This document shows, in pieces, positions 1 through 9,966 of a stretch of 64,000 nt of DNA. Both the position numbers and the translations under genes were made by a program. Numbering within the stretch: position 1 is the first letter of the stretch; each line of letters opens with the position of its first letter. The stretch is from positions 1-64,000 of the forward strand of contig NZ_SBII01000016.1 in assembly GCF_004028155.1 (NCBI RefSeq), in the 5' to 3' direction. This DNA is from Flavobacterium cerinum. GTDB taxonomy: Bacteria; Bacteroidota; Bacteroidia; Flavobacteriales; Flavobacteriaceae. Under the pieces are notes generated by a model, which was given only the letters and a program-made list of their open reading frames with translations, ran no database searches and was not told the DNA's origin.

Positions 1-2678
1 GGCGTCTCATGAACTGTTACAACTACATTGCCTAAAGAAGCCTGGATAGCCTGGATAACAGGATCAAGGTTATAAACACCAAAACCGTCGTTGTTCGTAT
101 CACAGATCTCAAGCGGTGCAGGAACTGAAGCAATGGGCGCTGGGATAACTTCTAATACCACAGGGGTAATAGTGAAACAACCGGTTTGGGCATTTTCTAC
201 TCTGGCATAAACAATTTGTAAATTATTACCGGTATAGGCAGAATCAGAAATGGTATTATTTCCACCAATTTTAGCGGCTTGAAGCGTTTCATAATATTTT
301 ACGCTGTTTCCTGTTTGATTTTGAGTGATTTCTCCGTTTTTTTGAGACAACTTAAAAACGCCTGTGTTAGGCGAAATTCCATCACTGCAAGCGAACAAAG
401 GAGTAGGAGTGTTAATTTGAGGTGTTTTTATCCATAGAACAATCTGTCCAATGCTAAAACAATCAGTTGCTAAATTATGTTTAACCCTTACATATATAGT
501 TTCTCCATCGGTAGCAATATACCCATTTGTGAGGCGGGCTGTATCATTTTGAGCATCAGACAATAGTTTATAATAAGTAATACTATAGTGTGATAAATCA
601 GTATCCTGTATTGGAACAGCATTAAGCTCGAGTAACGGAATATTTAGAAATTGACTATTAGATAGCAAATTTTTAATAAAATCAATTGTGTTAATTGTTG
701 CAGTTGTTGTATTTTCTACATCGGGGCACATAACATAACGAAAAGGATTGCCGTCAGGGTTAAGTACAGGGCTTCGTAATACCTTAAGAGAAAATGAAGC
801 TATTTCATAGCATTCAGGATATAACAAATTGTAAACACGGGCATATATTATGGCATTGACAGAGCTATAAGTTTGAGGCAATGTTATCTCGGTACCCGGA
901 GTACCATTATTTGCCAGGGCAACGGTAGTATAATAATTAACACCAAATTTTACCGGATCCTGACTTCCTAAAATAAGAGCAGTATTCTGCGTTAAATCAA
1001 AAGTACCTGTGGTACCATTCTGATTGCAAATTGTCATATCTACTTTTCCAAGCACCTTTGGTTTAATAATTCGCATGGTTTTAAACTCAACAGTTTTAAA
1101 ACACCCAGTTGCAGTATTTGTTATTTTTGCAATTATTGTTTGGAAACTTAAAGTATGTGTTATTGAAGTAATTGCATTTCCATTAGCTAAGTCGGTTTGC
1201 GAGGCATAATAAGTTACAATCAGTACTGTAGGAATCTGATTCCCTAAAACAGCAGGAGTTTGCAATACTAAATTAAAAGTTGCGGGATCATTATCTGAAA
1301 TACAAATTTTTATATCATTCGGCTGATTGGCAATGGGAGAAGCTATAATGAGAATTTGTTTAGAAAGGTTAATTATATCCGGACCCGCATTTGTAGTGAA
1401 ACTAACCGTTACATTATAAGTCCCTCCTGTTTGATAGATATGTCCAGGATTTATCTCGTTTGAAGTTGTTCCATCACCAAAATTCCAATTGGCACTTACA
1501 ATTGCAGCACTCATTGTGATTGAAAAAAGGGTTGGACTACCGGTACAAAATTGCTCAGCTTTAATATCCTGTAAAAAATATCCTTGTATAAAAGGAGGTA
1601 ACCCACATTCACTTGTTTTTCCTCCAAGATTAACTCCATTACCCACAAAATTAGATGCGGCACCTATTTCATTTGGATTATTTATAACCCCCAAATGATT
1701 TTCAAATCTTTTCGCAGCATAAATTTTACCATCTAAAGCCAGCTGTAATCCGCCGTATTTATTTTCTGAAGTAATTTGTTTTACAGATTGTTTTATTGCT
1801 GCCAAATTACCCGCAGTTAAATCATATTGATAAATTACTCCATAGAAATCACTGCTGTAATACAGTTTTTTATTATCACCTGAAAATTCTACTCCATAAA
1901 CCGAATAGATATTTAATGTCATTGCATTTGATAGTGCTCCTGAAGTATTATTAAAATCAAATAATTCTAGACCCGTATTTGTGCCCAAAAGTACTCCACA
2001 GGCAATTTTTTTACCATTAGATGAAGACTTCAAATAACCAATTGCTCCTGCACCAAGGTCGATCGTATGAATTTTGCCTACACTACTTATTATGGGTGTT
2101 GTATTTACACCATTGTTATCAATTAAGTAGCTTACATATTGATTATTACCCATTCTATGTGCAACAACCCATATTTTTTCGTTATCCGAATGCTTTACGG
2201 CAGTAAGTTTTTCGGCAGTGAGAAAACCAGGGTCTAAAGCTATATTTTTAAGAGCTGTAACAGCTCCATTTCCACCGTTTAAGGACATATCAACCTGGGT
2301 ATAGCGTAAACCATTAGCTCCTGCTTCTTTTGGGGTTGTAAAAATATAATAGATATCGGGATTGCCTGGAGCAGGTATTATGATTGCTGATTGTGTACTG
2401 GAAGGATCTCCCATTAATCCTGTTCCGTTTAGGATAATCTGATGGTTGAAATTGTAAACAGAAATTCCATCGGTATATATACGCAATTGTCCTGTAGATG
2501 ACGATATAGAAGCGCAGCCTTCCAACTGATCCATTTGGCCATTAAGTAATGGAACCGGACTTCCCGAGTTAAAATCGAGTCCGGCTTTATTTCCAAAATA
2601 CCAGTTAGCAGCCTCTTTCTGAGAAAATAAAGAAAGGCTGGTAAGAAGTATAATTATTAAATATCTTTTTTTTAGCAT
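1..2678 (-). CDS. Large secreted beta-propeller/PKD repeat protein, 3' end beyond window
   Basis: The minus-strand frame opens with ATG at 2676-2678 and was still in phase where I checked it (around 1200-1240 and at the left edge), so the C-terminus lies outside the window. The product starts with a signal peptide (MLKKRYLIIILLTS, ending near LFSQ) followed by the motif AANWYFG, which is shared with the complete paralogue at 3107-5902 (AYWYFG). A propeller-like region follows, then a PKD-like stretch around 1380-1530 and at least three repeats of the type NQIPTVLIVTYYASQ...GC. Known members of this family are exported by the type IX system and end in a gliding-type C-terminal sorting domain. 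That the missing end carries such a domain is inferred from the neighbour. Confidence 0.8.
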   Translation of the reverse strand, partial: MLKKRYLIIILLTSLSLFSQKEAANWYFGNKAGLDFNSGSPVPLLNGQMDQLEGCASISSSTGQLRIYTDGISVYNFNHQIILNGTGLMGDPSSTQSAIIIPAPGNPDIYYIFTTPKEAGANGLRYTQVDMSLNGGNGAVTALKNIALDPGFLTAEKLTAVKHSDNEKIWVVAHRMGNNQYVSYLIDNNGVNTTPIISSVGKIHTIDLGAGAIGYLKSSSNGKKIACGVLLGTNTGLELFDFNNTSGALSNAMTLNIYSVYGVEFSGDNKKLYYSSDFYGVIYQYDLTAGNLAAIKQSVKQITSENKYGGLQLALDGKIYAAKRFENHLGVINNPNEIGAASNFVGNGVNLGGKTSECGLPPFIQGYFLQDIKAEQFCTGSPTLFSITMSAAIVSANWNFGDGTTSNEINPGHIYQTGGTYNVTVSFTTNAGPDIINLSKQILIIASPIANQPNDIKICISDNDPATFNLVLQTPAVLGNQIPTVLIVTYYASQTDLANGNAITSITHTLSFQTIIAKITNTATGCFKTVEFKTMRIIKPKVLGKVDMTICNQNGTTGTFDLTQNTALILGSQDPVKFGVNYYTTVALANNGTPGTEITLPQTYSSVNAIIYARVYNLLYPECYEIASFSLKVLRSPVLNPDGNPFRYVMCPDVENTTTATINTIDFIKNLLSNSQFLNIPLLELNAVPIQDTDLSHYSITYYKLLSDAQNDTARLTNGYIATDGETIYVRVKHNLATDCFSIGQIVLWIKTPQINTPTPLFACSDGISPNTGVFKLSQKNGEITQNQTGNSVKYYETLQAAKIGGNNTISDSAYTGNNLQIVYARVENAQTGCFTITPVVLEVIPAPIASVPAPLEICDTNNDGFGVYNLDPVIQAIQASLGNVVVTVHET

Positions 2679-2728
2679 AGCAATTTTATATTAAACCATA
2701 TTAATCATAGATTCCCTTAATATGGATA

Positions 2729-3001
2729 TTAAAAAAAGAGTTTTTTATAGCCTTTAGGAGTGATCACTTCCCAATCTTTTGTATTTATATACATTGCAGG
2801 ATTTGGGATATAGCACCAGCATTTTAATAAAAATAAATTCTTACCAAAATGTGACCATTGGTCTACTTCAAAATCAAAATATCCCAGCTCTACCAGATTT
2901 CGTTCGTTACCATAAATTAATACGGTTTTACTAAAACTCGGATCGCTCTCATCCCGTACAGGTTTTGTTGCCATAGGAAAAAATATAATCTTGTTCACCA
3001 T
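2729..3001 (-). CDS. Small DUF551-like hypothetical protein
   Basis: A 90-residue protein. Its arrangement (a conserved start, then KTVLIYG, a GYFDFEVDQW strand and a CWCYIPNP end) resembles DUF551-type proteins, in which a YxG...GYYD...W...W.P.P pattern is usual. It lies between two genes for large secreted proteins in the same orientation, with about 50 bp to the downstream gene and 105 bp to the upstream one. The function of DUF551 is unknown to me, and the resemblance is by eye only. The alternative is a chance open frame, but its aromatic-rich, non-repetitive composition looks coding. Confidence 0.5.
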   Translation of the reverse strand: MVNKIIFFPMATKPVRDESDPSFSKTVLIYGNERNLVELGYFDFEVDQWSHFGKNLFLLKCWCYIPNPAMYINTKDWEVITPKGYKKLFF

Positions 3002-3106
3002 AATTATACGTTTTTGATAAGTAGACGGGTAATTCTTTTAATTTATTTCTATATAAACAGGCTACCGGTTGGATCTGATTCATCCGGGCAACCTGTTACT
3101 CATATT

Positions 3107-5902
3107 TTATTCTTGCCTGTTAATGTAAACCCAGCCAGTTTGGCTTTTACCATCGTTGCTCTCCATCATATAGTAGTAAGTACCCGTAGGCAATTCATCC
3201 CCTTTGTCGGTTTGGCCTGTCCATTCATTAGTATAATTAGATCTATTATACACTTCAACTCCATAGCGGTTGAAAATACTCAACTGGCTAACGTTAAACC
3301 CTGAAAGATCGAAAAAGTCATTTTTACCATCTCCGTTTGGAGAGATACCGCGAGGTATCTGACAATTGCCTATTTTAATCTCAAGCTCACTAATTGAAGC
3401 GCATCCTTCTGTATTTTCGGCAAGTACATATACAATAGTAGCTTCGTTAATAACATAAGCCGTAAAGTTTGTAATGCTGTTTACTTTTTCTGAAGCATCT
3501 TTTTTATTGGTATAAAAACTGTAAGAGAGTCCGTTTTGTATTTCTTTTGTAATAGTTTCCAAATTAAAAGGCGAACATCCTGTAAAATCAAAAGTATTAG
3601 GAAGGAGTGATGATTCTGTAAGGATCAAATCGAAATCAACGATAGAAAAACATCCAGTGTCATTATTTTTAATTTGAGCATACATGGTTTGTCCAGCTGA
3701 AGGAAAACTTGTTGTATTCGGTATAGGATTATTACCGATTTGTGCATCTGTACTACTTATAAAATAAGTGATAGTATATTCATTTGGATTCAAACCTCCC
3801 AAAATACTTTCATTTTGCGTTGACAAATTAAATAATGATGCTGCACTGGCTTTTTTACATTGCTGCATGTCTTTAGGAGTAACCGCTTTTGGAAGTGGAT
3901 TAACCAGTAAGTTAAACTGAGAAACAGATTTGCATCCTGTTTCTTTATTAGTTACTGCGGCATAAATAGTTTGTACTGATGATGAGAAATTTACTGCTGC
4001 AGGAATAGCATTTATGCCATTTTTGGCCTCTGTAGCATCAGTATGATAGCTAACAGTAAATGCCGTTTGATTTTGTCCGGCAAGTATTACAGAATTTTGT
4101 TGCGTAAGATCAAAAATTGCTGAACCTGTTACACCTGCACATTCTTTAAGATTGTTTGCTGTACCTATTTGTGGGAGTGGGTTAATTTTAAGAACAAGTT
4201 CAATAATGGCTGTGCAGCCAGTACCAGTATTTGTTACAACAGCATAAATGGTTTGTCCGACAGTTAAAAAATTATTTGAATCTATGATAGGAGTATTCGA
4301 ATCTAAATCTGCTTGTGATGCATAATAGGTTACAGTAAAACTGTTTACATCCTGTCCGTTAAGGATAGCAGCATTAAAACCAGTTAAGTTGAAAGAAGCT
4401 TTACCAGTACCGTCATTACATAGTGCAAGGTCCTTGGCTAATGGTGCAGCAGCAGTTGGGGCTGCAATAATTATAACCTCGGTAACAGCTGTTTGAATCG
4501 CACCATTACTGGTAATCTGAGCAGTAACGGTATATGTTCTGGAAGCAGTATATGTGTGCGAAGGAGCTATATCCGTAGAACTAGTGCTATCTCCAAAATC
4601 CCATGTTATTGAGGTTATACCCGGTATGCGAAGTGTTGAAAAGGTAACCTCTTTACCTGAACACTGGCCATTATGTAAAATCCCTGATTTAAAATAATCT
4701 GTAATAAAACTGGTTAAGCCATATATTGCATTTTTTGGTGCCAGACTCAATTCATTCAAGACAAATCCGCAGGCATCTCCAATATTATTAGGGTTATTAA
4801 TAACGCTTAATGTTCCGTTATCCATAGCCATATAAATTTTACCATCCATACCCGTTTGCAAAGCTCCATAGCTGGAAGAAAAACTGAAAACCTGTGATAT
4901 GTTTACATTTGAATCTTCAAAAGCGGTATTATCGGCAGCAGTAAGATCATATTGGTGTAAACGGCTTGGAGTTTGCTCCGTAACATAAAGAAGTTTGCTG
5001 TTAGGTGAAAATTCAATTCCGTATGCCCCTTTCAATCCTCCAAAATTAAGAGATTGACTTAAAGTAAAAATTGGTTGAGAAATTGTACCGGTATTATTAT
5101 CAAAATTAAATACTTGTAAAACAGAAGGGACACCTGCAAATCCTACACCATGATAGGCCATAGCGATCTTTGTTCCATCTGGGGAAACTTTCAAATATCC
5201 TCGTTTGTGCGGATTTTGGTTTGGTATGCCTCCTGGTACCGGTGCAGATGTCATACCTACGCTACTTATAACAGGTGTTGTGCTAATTCCATTACTATCA
5301 ATTAAATAAGAAACAAAATCTGAACTGGAGGCTTTATGGGATATGATCCATATTTTATGTTTGTCTGCATGGTAAACAGCAGTAACTTTTTCATCAATAT
5401 CTAATTGAAGTAGAACATTTTTTGTGGTGTTTATTGCCCCTAAACCTCCATCCAATGTCATATCTATCTCTGAATAAGTAAGGTTGTAACTATTAAACGT
5501 CGAAGACCCGACCTGAAAAAGATAATAAAGGTTTGGATTTCCGGGTCTTGGAATAATTAGGGGTGATTGTGAACCGGGAACACCTTGCATATTATTACCA
5601 TTAACCATAACATTATGATTAGTATTAAAAATATCCTTATGCGTTGCATAAAAAAGAAGATTACCTGTAGGAGACGATATAGTGGCTGACTCAGAACTGC
5701 TGAACAATAGATTCGGGTTATTTTGCTGATTGTTAGTTAAAGGTGTGGGAGGGACTGTATTAAAGTTTAGCGCTGCTTGTCCAAAGTACCAGTAAGCGGC
5801 CTGTTTGCCTGTCCAAAGCCCATCTTGCCATTGTGCATGCAGCATTGAACCCGTTAATAGCACTAGTAATACGAGAAATCGTTTTTGTAATAGTTTTTTC
5901 AT
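3107..5902 (-). CDS. T9SS type B sorting domain protein with PKD and repeat domains
   Basis: A 931-residue secreted protein. The signal peptide is roughly residues 1-24 (MKKLLQKRFLVLLVLLTG...HAQ). Residues of about 35-400 form a WD/propeller-like region introduced by AYWYFG. A PKD domain follows near 415-485 (ITWDFGDS...HTYTASRTYTVT). Then come three similar repeats of about 90 residues, each with a Cys-containing start, FNL or FDL, TVTYY, QTIYA and a closing GC. The last 80 residues form the type B C-terminal signal (PRGISPNGDGKNDFF, IFNRYGVEVY, ELPTGTYYYM). That signal is known to target proteins to the type IX secretion system and cell surface. Ligand or adhesive role is unknown. Confidence 0.88.
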   Translation of the reverse strand: MKKLLQKRFLVLLVLLTGSMLHAQWQDGLWTGKQAAYWYFGQAALNFNTVPPTPLTNNQQNNPNLLFSSSESATISSPTGNLLFYATHKDIFNTNHNVMVNGNNMQGVPGSQSPLIIPRPGNPNLYYLFQVGSSTFNSYNLTYSEIDMTLDGGLGAINTTKNVLLQLDIDEKVTAVYHADKHKIWIISHKASSSDFVSYLIDSNGISTTPVISSVGMTSAPVPGGIPNQNPHKRGYLKVSPDGTKIAMAYHGVGFAGVPSVLQVFNFDNNTGTISQPIFTLSQSLNFGGLKGAYGIEFSPNSKLLYVTEQTPSRLHQYDLTAADNTAFEDSNVNISQVFSFSSSYGALQTGMDGKIYMAMDNGTLSVINNPNNIGDACGFVLNELSLAPKNAIYGLTSFITDYFKSGILHNGQCSGKEVTFSTLRIPGITSITWDFGDSTSSTDIAPSHTYTASRTYTVTAQITSNGAIQTAVTEVIIIAAPTAAAPLAKDLALCNDGTGKASFNLTGFNAAILNGQDVNSFTVTYYASQADLDSNTPIIDSNNFLTVGQTIYAVVTNTGTGCTAIIELVLKINPLPQIGTANNLKECAGVTGSAIFDLTQQNSVILAGQNQTAFTVSYHTDATEAKNGINAIPAAVNFSSSVQTIYAAVTNKETGCKSVSQFNLLVNPLPKAVTPKDMQQCKKASAASLFNLSTQNESILGGLNPNEYTITYFISSTDAQIGNNPIPNTTSFPSAGQTMYAQIKNNDTGCFSIVDFDLILTESSLLPNTFDFTGCSPFNLETITKEIQNGLSYSFYTNKKDASEKVNSITNFTAYVINEATIVYVLAENTEGCASISELEIKIGNCQIPRGISPNGDGKNDFFDLSGFNVSQLSIFNRYGVEVYNRSNYTNEWTGQTDKGDELPTGTYYYMMESNDGKSQTGWVYINRQE

Positions 5903-6487
5903 AGTAGTCAGTTAATAGTTTAGTAAATATTTGAGATTAATAATAGTATAGCTAATCATTGTTATTATTTCCTAATTGCCCAGACATTGAAATAATATTT
6001 AATGATTATTATCGTAAAGTGATGTTGAATCGACTTCATAATACCCTTCACCCTACATTAGAATTAACCATAAGGTTAAATTTCCAACACCACTTTTACG
6101 ATAATTAAGATTATAGAAGCATTAAGTTTGCACCACCTGAATATTTCTTATCCTTCACAAATTTTGTTAAATGCATCTAAACTCCTTAAAAAAATGCAAG
6201 AATAACGGGGACATACTGTTGGAAAACTGGGGACTTCCAGTATTTACTGATGTTTACAAGATGTTGTGTGTTTTACTAAAAGTTTTAATATTTAAAAATA
6301 TTAAAGCGTATTGTTTAGAATTATGATAATTTAAATCTAAAAAATAAAGATATTTCTCCCTTTGAAACAAGTGTGCAATAAAAGAGAAGCTATCTTTTTT
6401 TTAAATTACAAGGCATAAGAATACATTTGTCTTTGAGTAGGACTAAAGACAATAGAAGGATGTGAAATTTGAAATTGTAAGTAAGCT
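5903..6487. other. 585-bp intergenic region without a gene
   Basis: No credible open frame. It holds the long inverted repeat at 6009-6104 (separate entry) and otherwise very AT-rich sequence. It separates the start of the T9SS protein gene from the 3' end of the TPR regulator, so it must carry the promoter of the former. I do not see a clean TAnnTTTG box reading toward that gene. Confidence 0.6.
6009..6104. repeat. Long imperfect inverted repeat with inner hairpin
   Basis: TTATCGTAAAGTG-A-TGTTG (6009-6027) is complementary to CAACACCACTTTTACGATAA (6085-6104), with one extra base and one mismatch. The enclosed 57 bases contain a second hairpin, TTAACC-ATA-AGGTTAA (about 6064-6079). The element could form a cruciform or a two-tier RNA hairpin. 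It lacks a T-run, so it is not a normal terminator. It could be a MITE-like insertion remnant. Confidence 0.55.
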
Positions 6488-8089
6488 TTAGGTTAGTTTA
6501 ATGATGTATTCGTGTAAATCATCAGGCTCTATTTCCATTTTTTTAGCGATACGCTGCTTTCTTTTTTTACAGGCTTCCAAAGTAATATTTAGAATTGTAC
6601 TGATCTCTTTCAAATCAAGATTCATATAAATATAGCATATGAAACGTAGATCCTGTGCAGTTAAAAGAGGATGTCTCTCTTGAAGGGTTTTTATAAAATC
6701 AGGATTTACTTTTTCAAAATAGGCAATGAAATCGTCCCATTCGGCATCGGTTTTAAGGTATGATTTCAGTGTTTTCATGTAATTAGCTATCTCATTATTT
6801 TTAGCAACTTCAGGAATTTCTGATAGTGAATTCATTACCTCTGCTATAAGTTCATTACGACCGGTAAGATATAAAGCCTTTGCACTTAACTTTCTATTTT
6901 TTTCGGCAATATTATTCTTTAGGTTTTCCATTTCCAGAGTGAATATTTTTTGCTGATTTTCGGTTATTATTTTCTCCTGCTTTTGTTTGGTAATTCTGTT
7001 TTTAAGTACTCTGTATACAGAGAAGAAAATAAGCAGGGAAGAAATAATACAAATAATAAAAATGATTCTTTCTGCTTTGTGCTTTTCCTGGTTTATACTA
7101 AGCTCCTTTTGATATTCCTGGAATTTCAGTTTTATTTTGTTAGTTTGATATAAACCCTTATTTATTACACCAGACATTGAATCCCGGGCTATTATAACTG
7201 AGTCTTTATATTTAAAAGCAGTATCATAATCTTTGTTCTTTAAATAGAGGGTTGATAACTGGTTATATAGATTAAAACGATATTCGATAGACTGTGACTT
7301 ATTCAGTCCTTTTTTTGCATATACTATAGCAAGATCTGTTTTATTCTGTTTTGCATATATTTTAGCCAAAAGATCGACAGTTCCCATATAAACATCAGTA
7401 TCATTTTTGTTATTTATATTTGGAATTAACTGTTCCATCATTTTTTGCGCTTCGGTTAGCTGTCCTTCAAGCATTAGGCTTTCAGCATAATTAATTTGCC
7501 ATACTAAGGATTGCGGCCTTGTTTTTGGACTATTTTTAATGCTCATAAGGCATTTTTTTGCCTCAGTAACATTGTTTAAACGGTTATAAATGTCTGACAG
7601 GTTTATTGTAAGGGTTACCTTATCATATTTTATGTTTTTATCTTCTACCAGACTTAATGTCTTTTTATAATAATGAAGGGCATTAGGATAATCTTTTTCC
7701 AAAGCATAAAGTACTCCAATATTATTGAGTACTTTAATTTCTAATTCGGGATTGTCTTTTGCAAATTCAAGTGCTTGTTTATAATTATTGAGGGCTTCAC
7801 CAGAATTAGATAAATATCGGTAGGCAATTCCAATACAGTTTTTTATTGAAAATAATTTTTCAGGGGTTGGATTCTTTTCAACAATGGCCTCGGCTTTAAT
7901 AAAATATTCTAAAGCATCAGGATAATTGCCATTATCTATCGATTTTTTGCCTTTATCTTTTAAGTTCTCATATTCCTTATCTTCCTTATCAAGAACTTTT
8001 GTTTCCTGATCCTGAGCAAATGCAGTGGCAGCAGAAATTATAAAAACAGAAAGGAATAATAAATATTTTGAAAGGGTACTCATAGTCAT
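6488..8089 (-). CDS. TPR regulator with membrane segment and LuxR-like HTH
   Basis: A 533-residue protein. It has a signal peptide (about 1-25, ending ATAFAQ), TPR helices across about 35-300 (repeated motifs such as ALEYFIKAE, ALNNYKQALEFA, ALHYYKKTLSLV), one transmembrane helix near 341-360 (FIICIISSLLIFFSVY), a coiled-coil linker, and a C-terminal helix-turn-helix around 476-520 (LTAQDLRFICYIYM...LKEISTILNIT...KKRKQRIAKKM). The layout puts the TPR sensor in the periplasm and the DNA-binding end in the cytoplasm, a known Bacteroidota arrangement. A start at the third codon (MSTLSKYL) is equally plausible. It lies 35 bp downstream of a close paralogue and is probably co-transcribed with it. 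Targets are unknown. Confidence 0.82.
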   Translation of the reverse strand: MTMSTLSKYLLFLSVFIISAATAFAQDQETKVLDKEDKEYENLKDKGKKSIDNGNYPDALEYFIKAEAIVEKNPTPEKLFSIKNCIGIAYRYLSNSGEALNNYKQALEFAKDNPELEIKVLNNIGVLYALEKDYPNALHYYKKTLSLVEDKNIKYDKVTLTINLSDIYNRLNNVTEAKKCLMSIKNSPKTRPQSLVWQINYAESLMLEGQLTEAQKMMEQLIPNINNKNDTDVYMGTVDLLAKIYAKQNKTDLAIVYAKKGLNKSQSIEYRFNLYNQLSTLYLKNKDYDTAFKYKDSVIIARDSMSGVINKGLYQTNKIKLKFQEYQKELSINQEKHKAERIIFIICIISSLLIFFSVYRVLKNRITKQKQEKIITENQQKIFTLEMENLKNNIAEKNRKLSAKALYLTGRNELIAEVMNSLSEIPEVAKNNEIANYMKTLKSYLKTDAEWDDFIAYFEKVNPDFIKTLQERHPLLTAQDLRFICYIYMNLDLKEISTILNITLEACKKRKQRIAKKMEIEPDDLHEYIIKLT

Positions 8090-8124
8090 GGTATTAAACT
8101 TTAATCGATTTAGCGGGTAAATTT

Positions 8125-9720
8125 TTAAGTTAGTTTAATGATATACTCATGCAGGTCATCCGGCTCTATGTCCATTTTTTTTGCAATACGCTGTTTTCTT
8201 TTTTTACAGGCTTCTAAAGTAATATTTAAAATTGTACTGATTTCCTTAAGATCAAGATTCATATAAATATAGCAGATGAAACGAAGATCCTGTGCCGTTA
8301 AAAGAGGATGTTTTATTTGAAGGGTTTTTATAAAATTAGGATTTACTTTTTCAAAATAAGCAATAAAATCATCCCATTCGGCATCGGTTTTAAGGTATGA
8401 TTTAAGCGTTTTTATATAGTTGGCAACTTCTGTTTTTTGAGCCACTTCAGGTATTTGTGATAGGGAATTCATAACTTCTTCTATAAGTTCGTTACGTCCT
8501 GTTAAGTATAAAGCCTTGGCACTTAAATTCCTGTTTTTTTCAGCTATATTATTCTTTAAGCCCTCAAACTCGAGATCAAAAATTTGCTGTTGGTTTTCAG
8601 CAATTATTTTTTCATGCCTTTGTTTGATGATTCTGTGTTTGAGTCCTCTATAAATAAAGAAAAAAATGAGCAGAGTAGAAGCAATACCTATAATAAAGAT
8701 GTTCCGTTCAGCCTTATGTTTTTCTGTGTTTACAACAAGTTCATTTTGATATTCCTGTACTTGCAGCTTTACTTTATTGGTCTCAAAAAGTTTCCTATTG
8801 ACTAAAACAGTCATTGAGTCTTTAGCAATCAGAACAGAATCTTTATATTTAAAGGCAGTTATATAATCTTTGCTTTTAAAATATAATTGAGAAAGTGACT
8901 CATAGAGATCGACTGTGTCATGCATTTCCTGTGAATAACGCAATCCTTTTTTAGCAAACAAAATTGCTAATTCTGTTTTATTTTGTTTGGCATATATTTT
9001 CGACATAAGCTGTACTACGCATAAATAGCAGCCACTATCCTTTTTTTTATTTACTTTATTTTCCAGATTTTCCATTAAAGCCTGGCTTTCATTTATTCGT
9101 CCTTCTAAAATTAAGCTTTCAGCATAGTTTATTGTCCAAAATTGTTCTATTCTTTCTGACTTGGGAAATGATTTAACTTGCATTAAAAATTTTCTGGACT
9201 CTTTAAAATCGCCCATTTTATTATAAATATCAGAAATATTAATTGCTATATAGGTTTGATATTCTGTATTCTTATCTATAATGGCATAAGCTTTTTTATA
9301 ATATGTAAGAGCGTTTTTATAATCTTTCTCCCCTAAGTAGAGTAGAGCAATATTATTTAAAACCACTATTATATTTTCTGGTTTTCCAGTGTCTTTTGCG
9401 TAATGAAGTGCTTGTTGATAATAACCGATTGCCTCTCCATAATTAGACAAGTTGGAGTACACATTGCCAATGCTGAATTTTGCTTCAAACAACTTGTCTT
9501 TCCATTGCTTTTTTTCAGCTAAAAGTTCTGCCTTTGTAAAAGCTTCTAATGCTTTTGTATAATTGCCTTTTTGCATTAATCTAGAGCCATCCGATATTAA
9601 TTTCTGGCAATCCTGTATAGTTGCTGGCTGCTGGTCATTGGCAAATAGCTGACTTGAAGTGACTATTAAAAGAAGAAGGGGAATTATGAATGAAGCTCTA
9701 AAAGCAGTATTGATATTCAT
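8125..9720 (-). CDS. TPR regulator with membrane segment and LuxR-like HTH (paralogue)
   Basis: Same domain order as its downstream neighbour: signal peptide, TPR array, one transmembrane helix (FIIGIASTLLIFFFIYRGL), coiled coil, C-terminal HTH. The last roughly 150 residues are nearly identical between the two, while the TPR part has diverged, as expected when sensors specialise after tandem duplication. I chose the start at MNINTAFRASF (9718-9720) because it begins a normal signal peptide ending near SSQLFAN; the frame is open upstream to 9786 but that extension is not signal-like. The prophage starts within roughly 150 bp upstream, so the native promoter may have been displaced. Confidence 0.82.
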   Translation of the reverse strand: MNINTAFRASFIIPLLLLIVTSSQLFANDQQPATIQDCQKLISDGSRLMQKGNYTKALEAFTKAELLAEKKQWKDKLFEAKFSIGNVYSNLSNYGEAIGYYQQALHYAKDTGKPENIIVVLNNIALLYLGEKDYKNALTYYKKAYAIIDKNTEYQTYIAINISDIYNKMGDFKESRKFLMQVKSFPKSERIEQFWTINYAESLILEGRINESQALMENLENKVNKKKDSGCYLCVVQLMSKIYAKQNKTELAILFAKKGLRYSQEMHDTVDLYESLSQLYFKSKDYITAFKYKDSVLIAKDSMTVLVNRKLFETNKVKLQVQEYQNELVVNTEKHKAERNIFIIGIASTLLIFFFIYRGLKHRIIKQRHEKIIAENQQQIFDLEFEGLKNNIAEKNRNLSAKALYLTGRNELIEEVMNSLSQIPEVAQKTEVANYIKTLKSYLKTDAEWDDFIAYFEKVNPNFIKTLQIKHPLLTAQDLRFICYIYMNLDLKEISTILNITLEACKKRKQRIAKKMDIEPDDLHEYIIKLT

Positions 9721-9861
9721 AGTAGTAAGCTTATGTATTATAATAGTAAGTAGTAGTAATTTAAATTTTACGCGTCGAAATAACAAATAATAGTAATTTA
9801 TTCATAAGATACTTGAGGGGTAATACTAAATATACAAGCAAATAAAGGCTTTCTTTATAAA

Positions 9862-9907
9862 TTTGGTTGAATTTAGTTTAATTACCCTTTAAATTTTGGT
9901 TGAATTT
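9862..9907 (+). repeat. 13-bp direct repeats near prophage left end
   Basis: TTTGGTTGAATTT occurs identically at 9862-9874 and 9895-9907, 33 bp apart (about three helical turns). A partial third copy (TTTTGGCGAA) starts near 9948. Repeated sites just inside a terminus are what Mu-type transposases bind (L1-L3 in Mu), so these are candidate transposase sites. Inference from position and spacing only. Confidence 0.5.
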
Positions 9908-9966
9908 CTTTTCTAAAATTGTCGATTGATTTAATACTCTCTTTGAATTTTGGCGAAAAAGCGGCC

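Noticed and set aside
3014..3304. Plus-strand 96-codon open frame
   Set aside because: It lies over the 3' end of the T9SS protein gene, which has a clear sorting domain in the opposite frame; no protein-like pattern.
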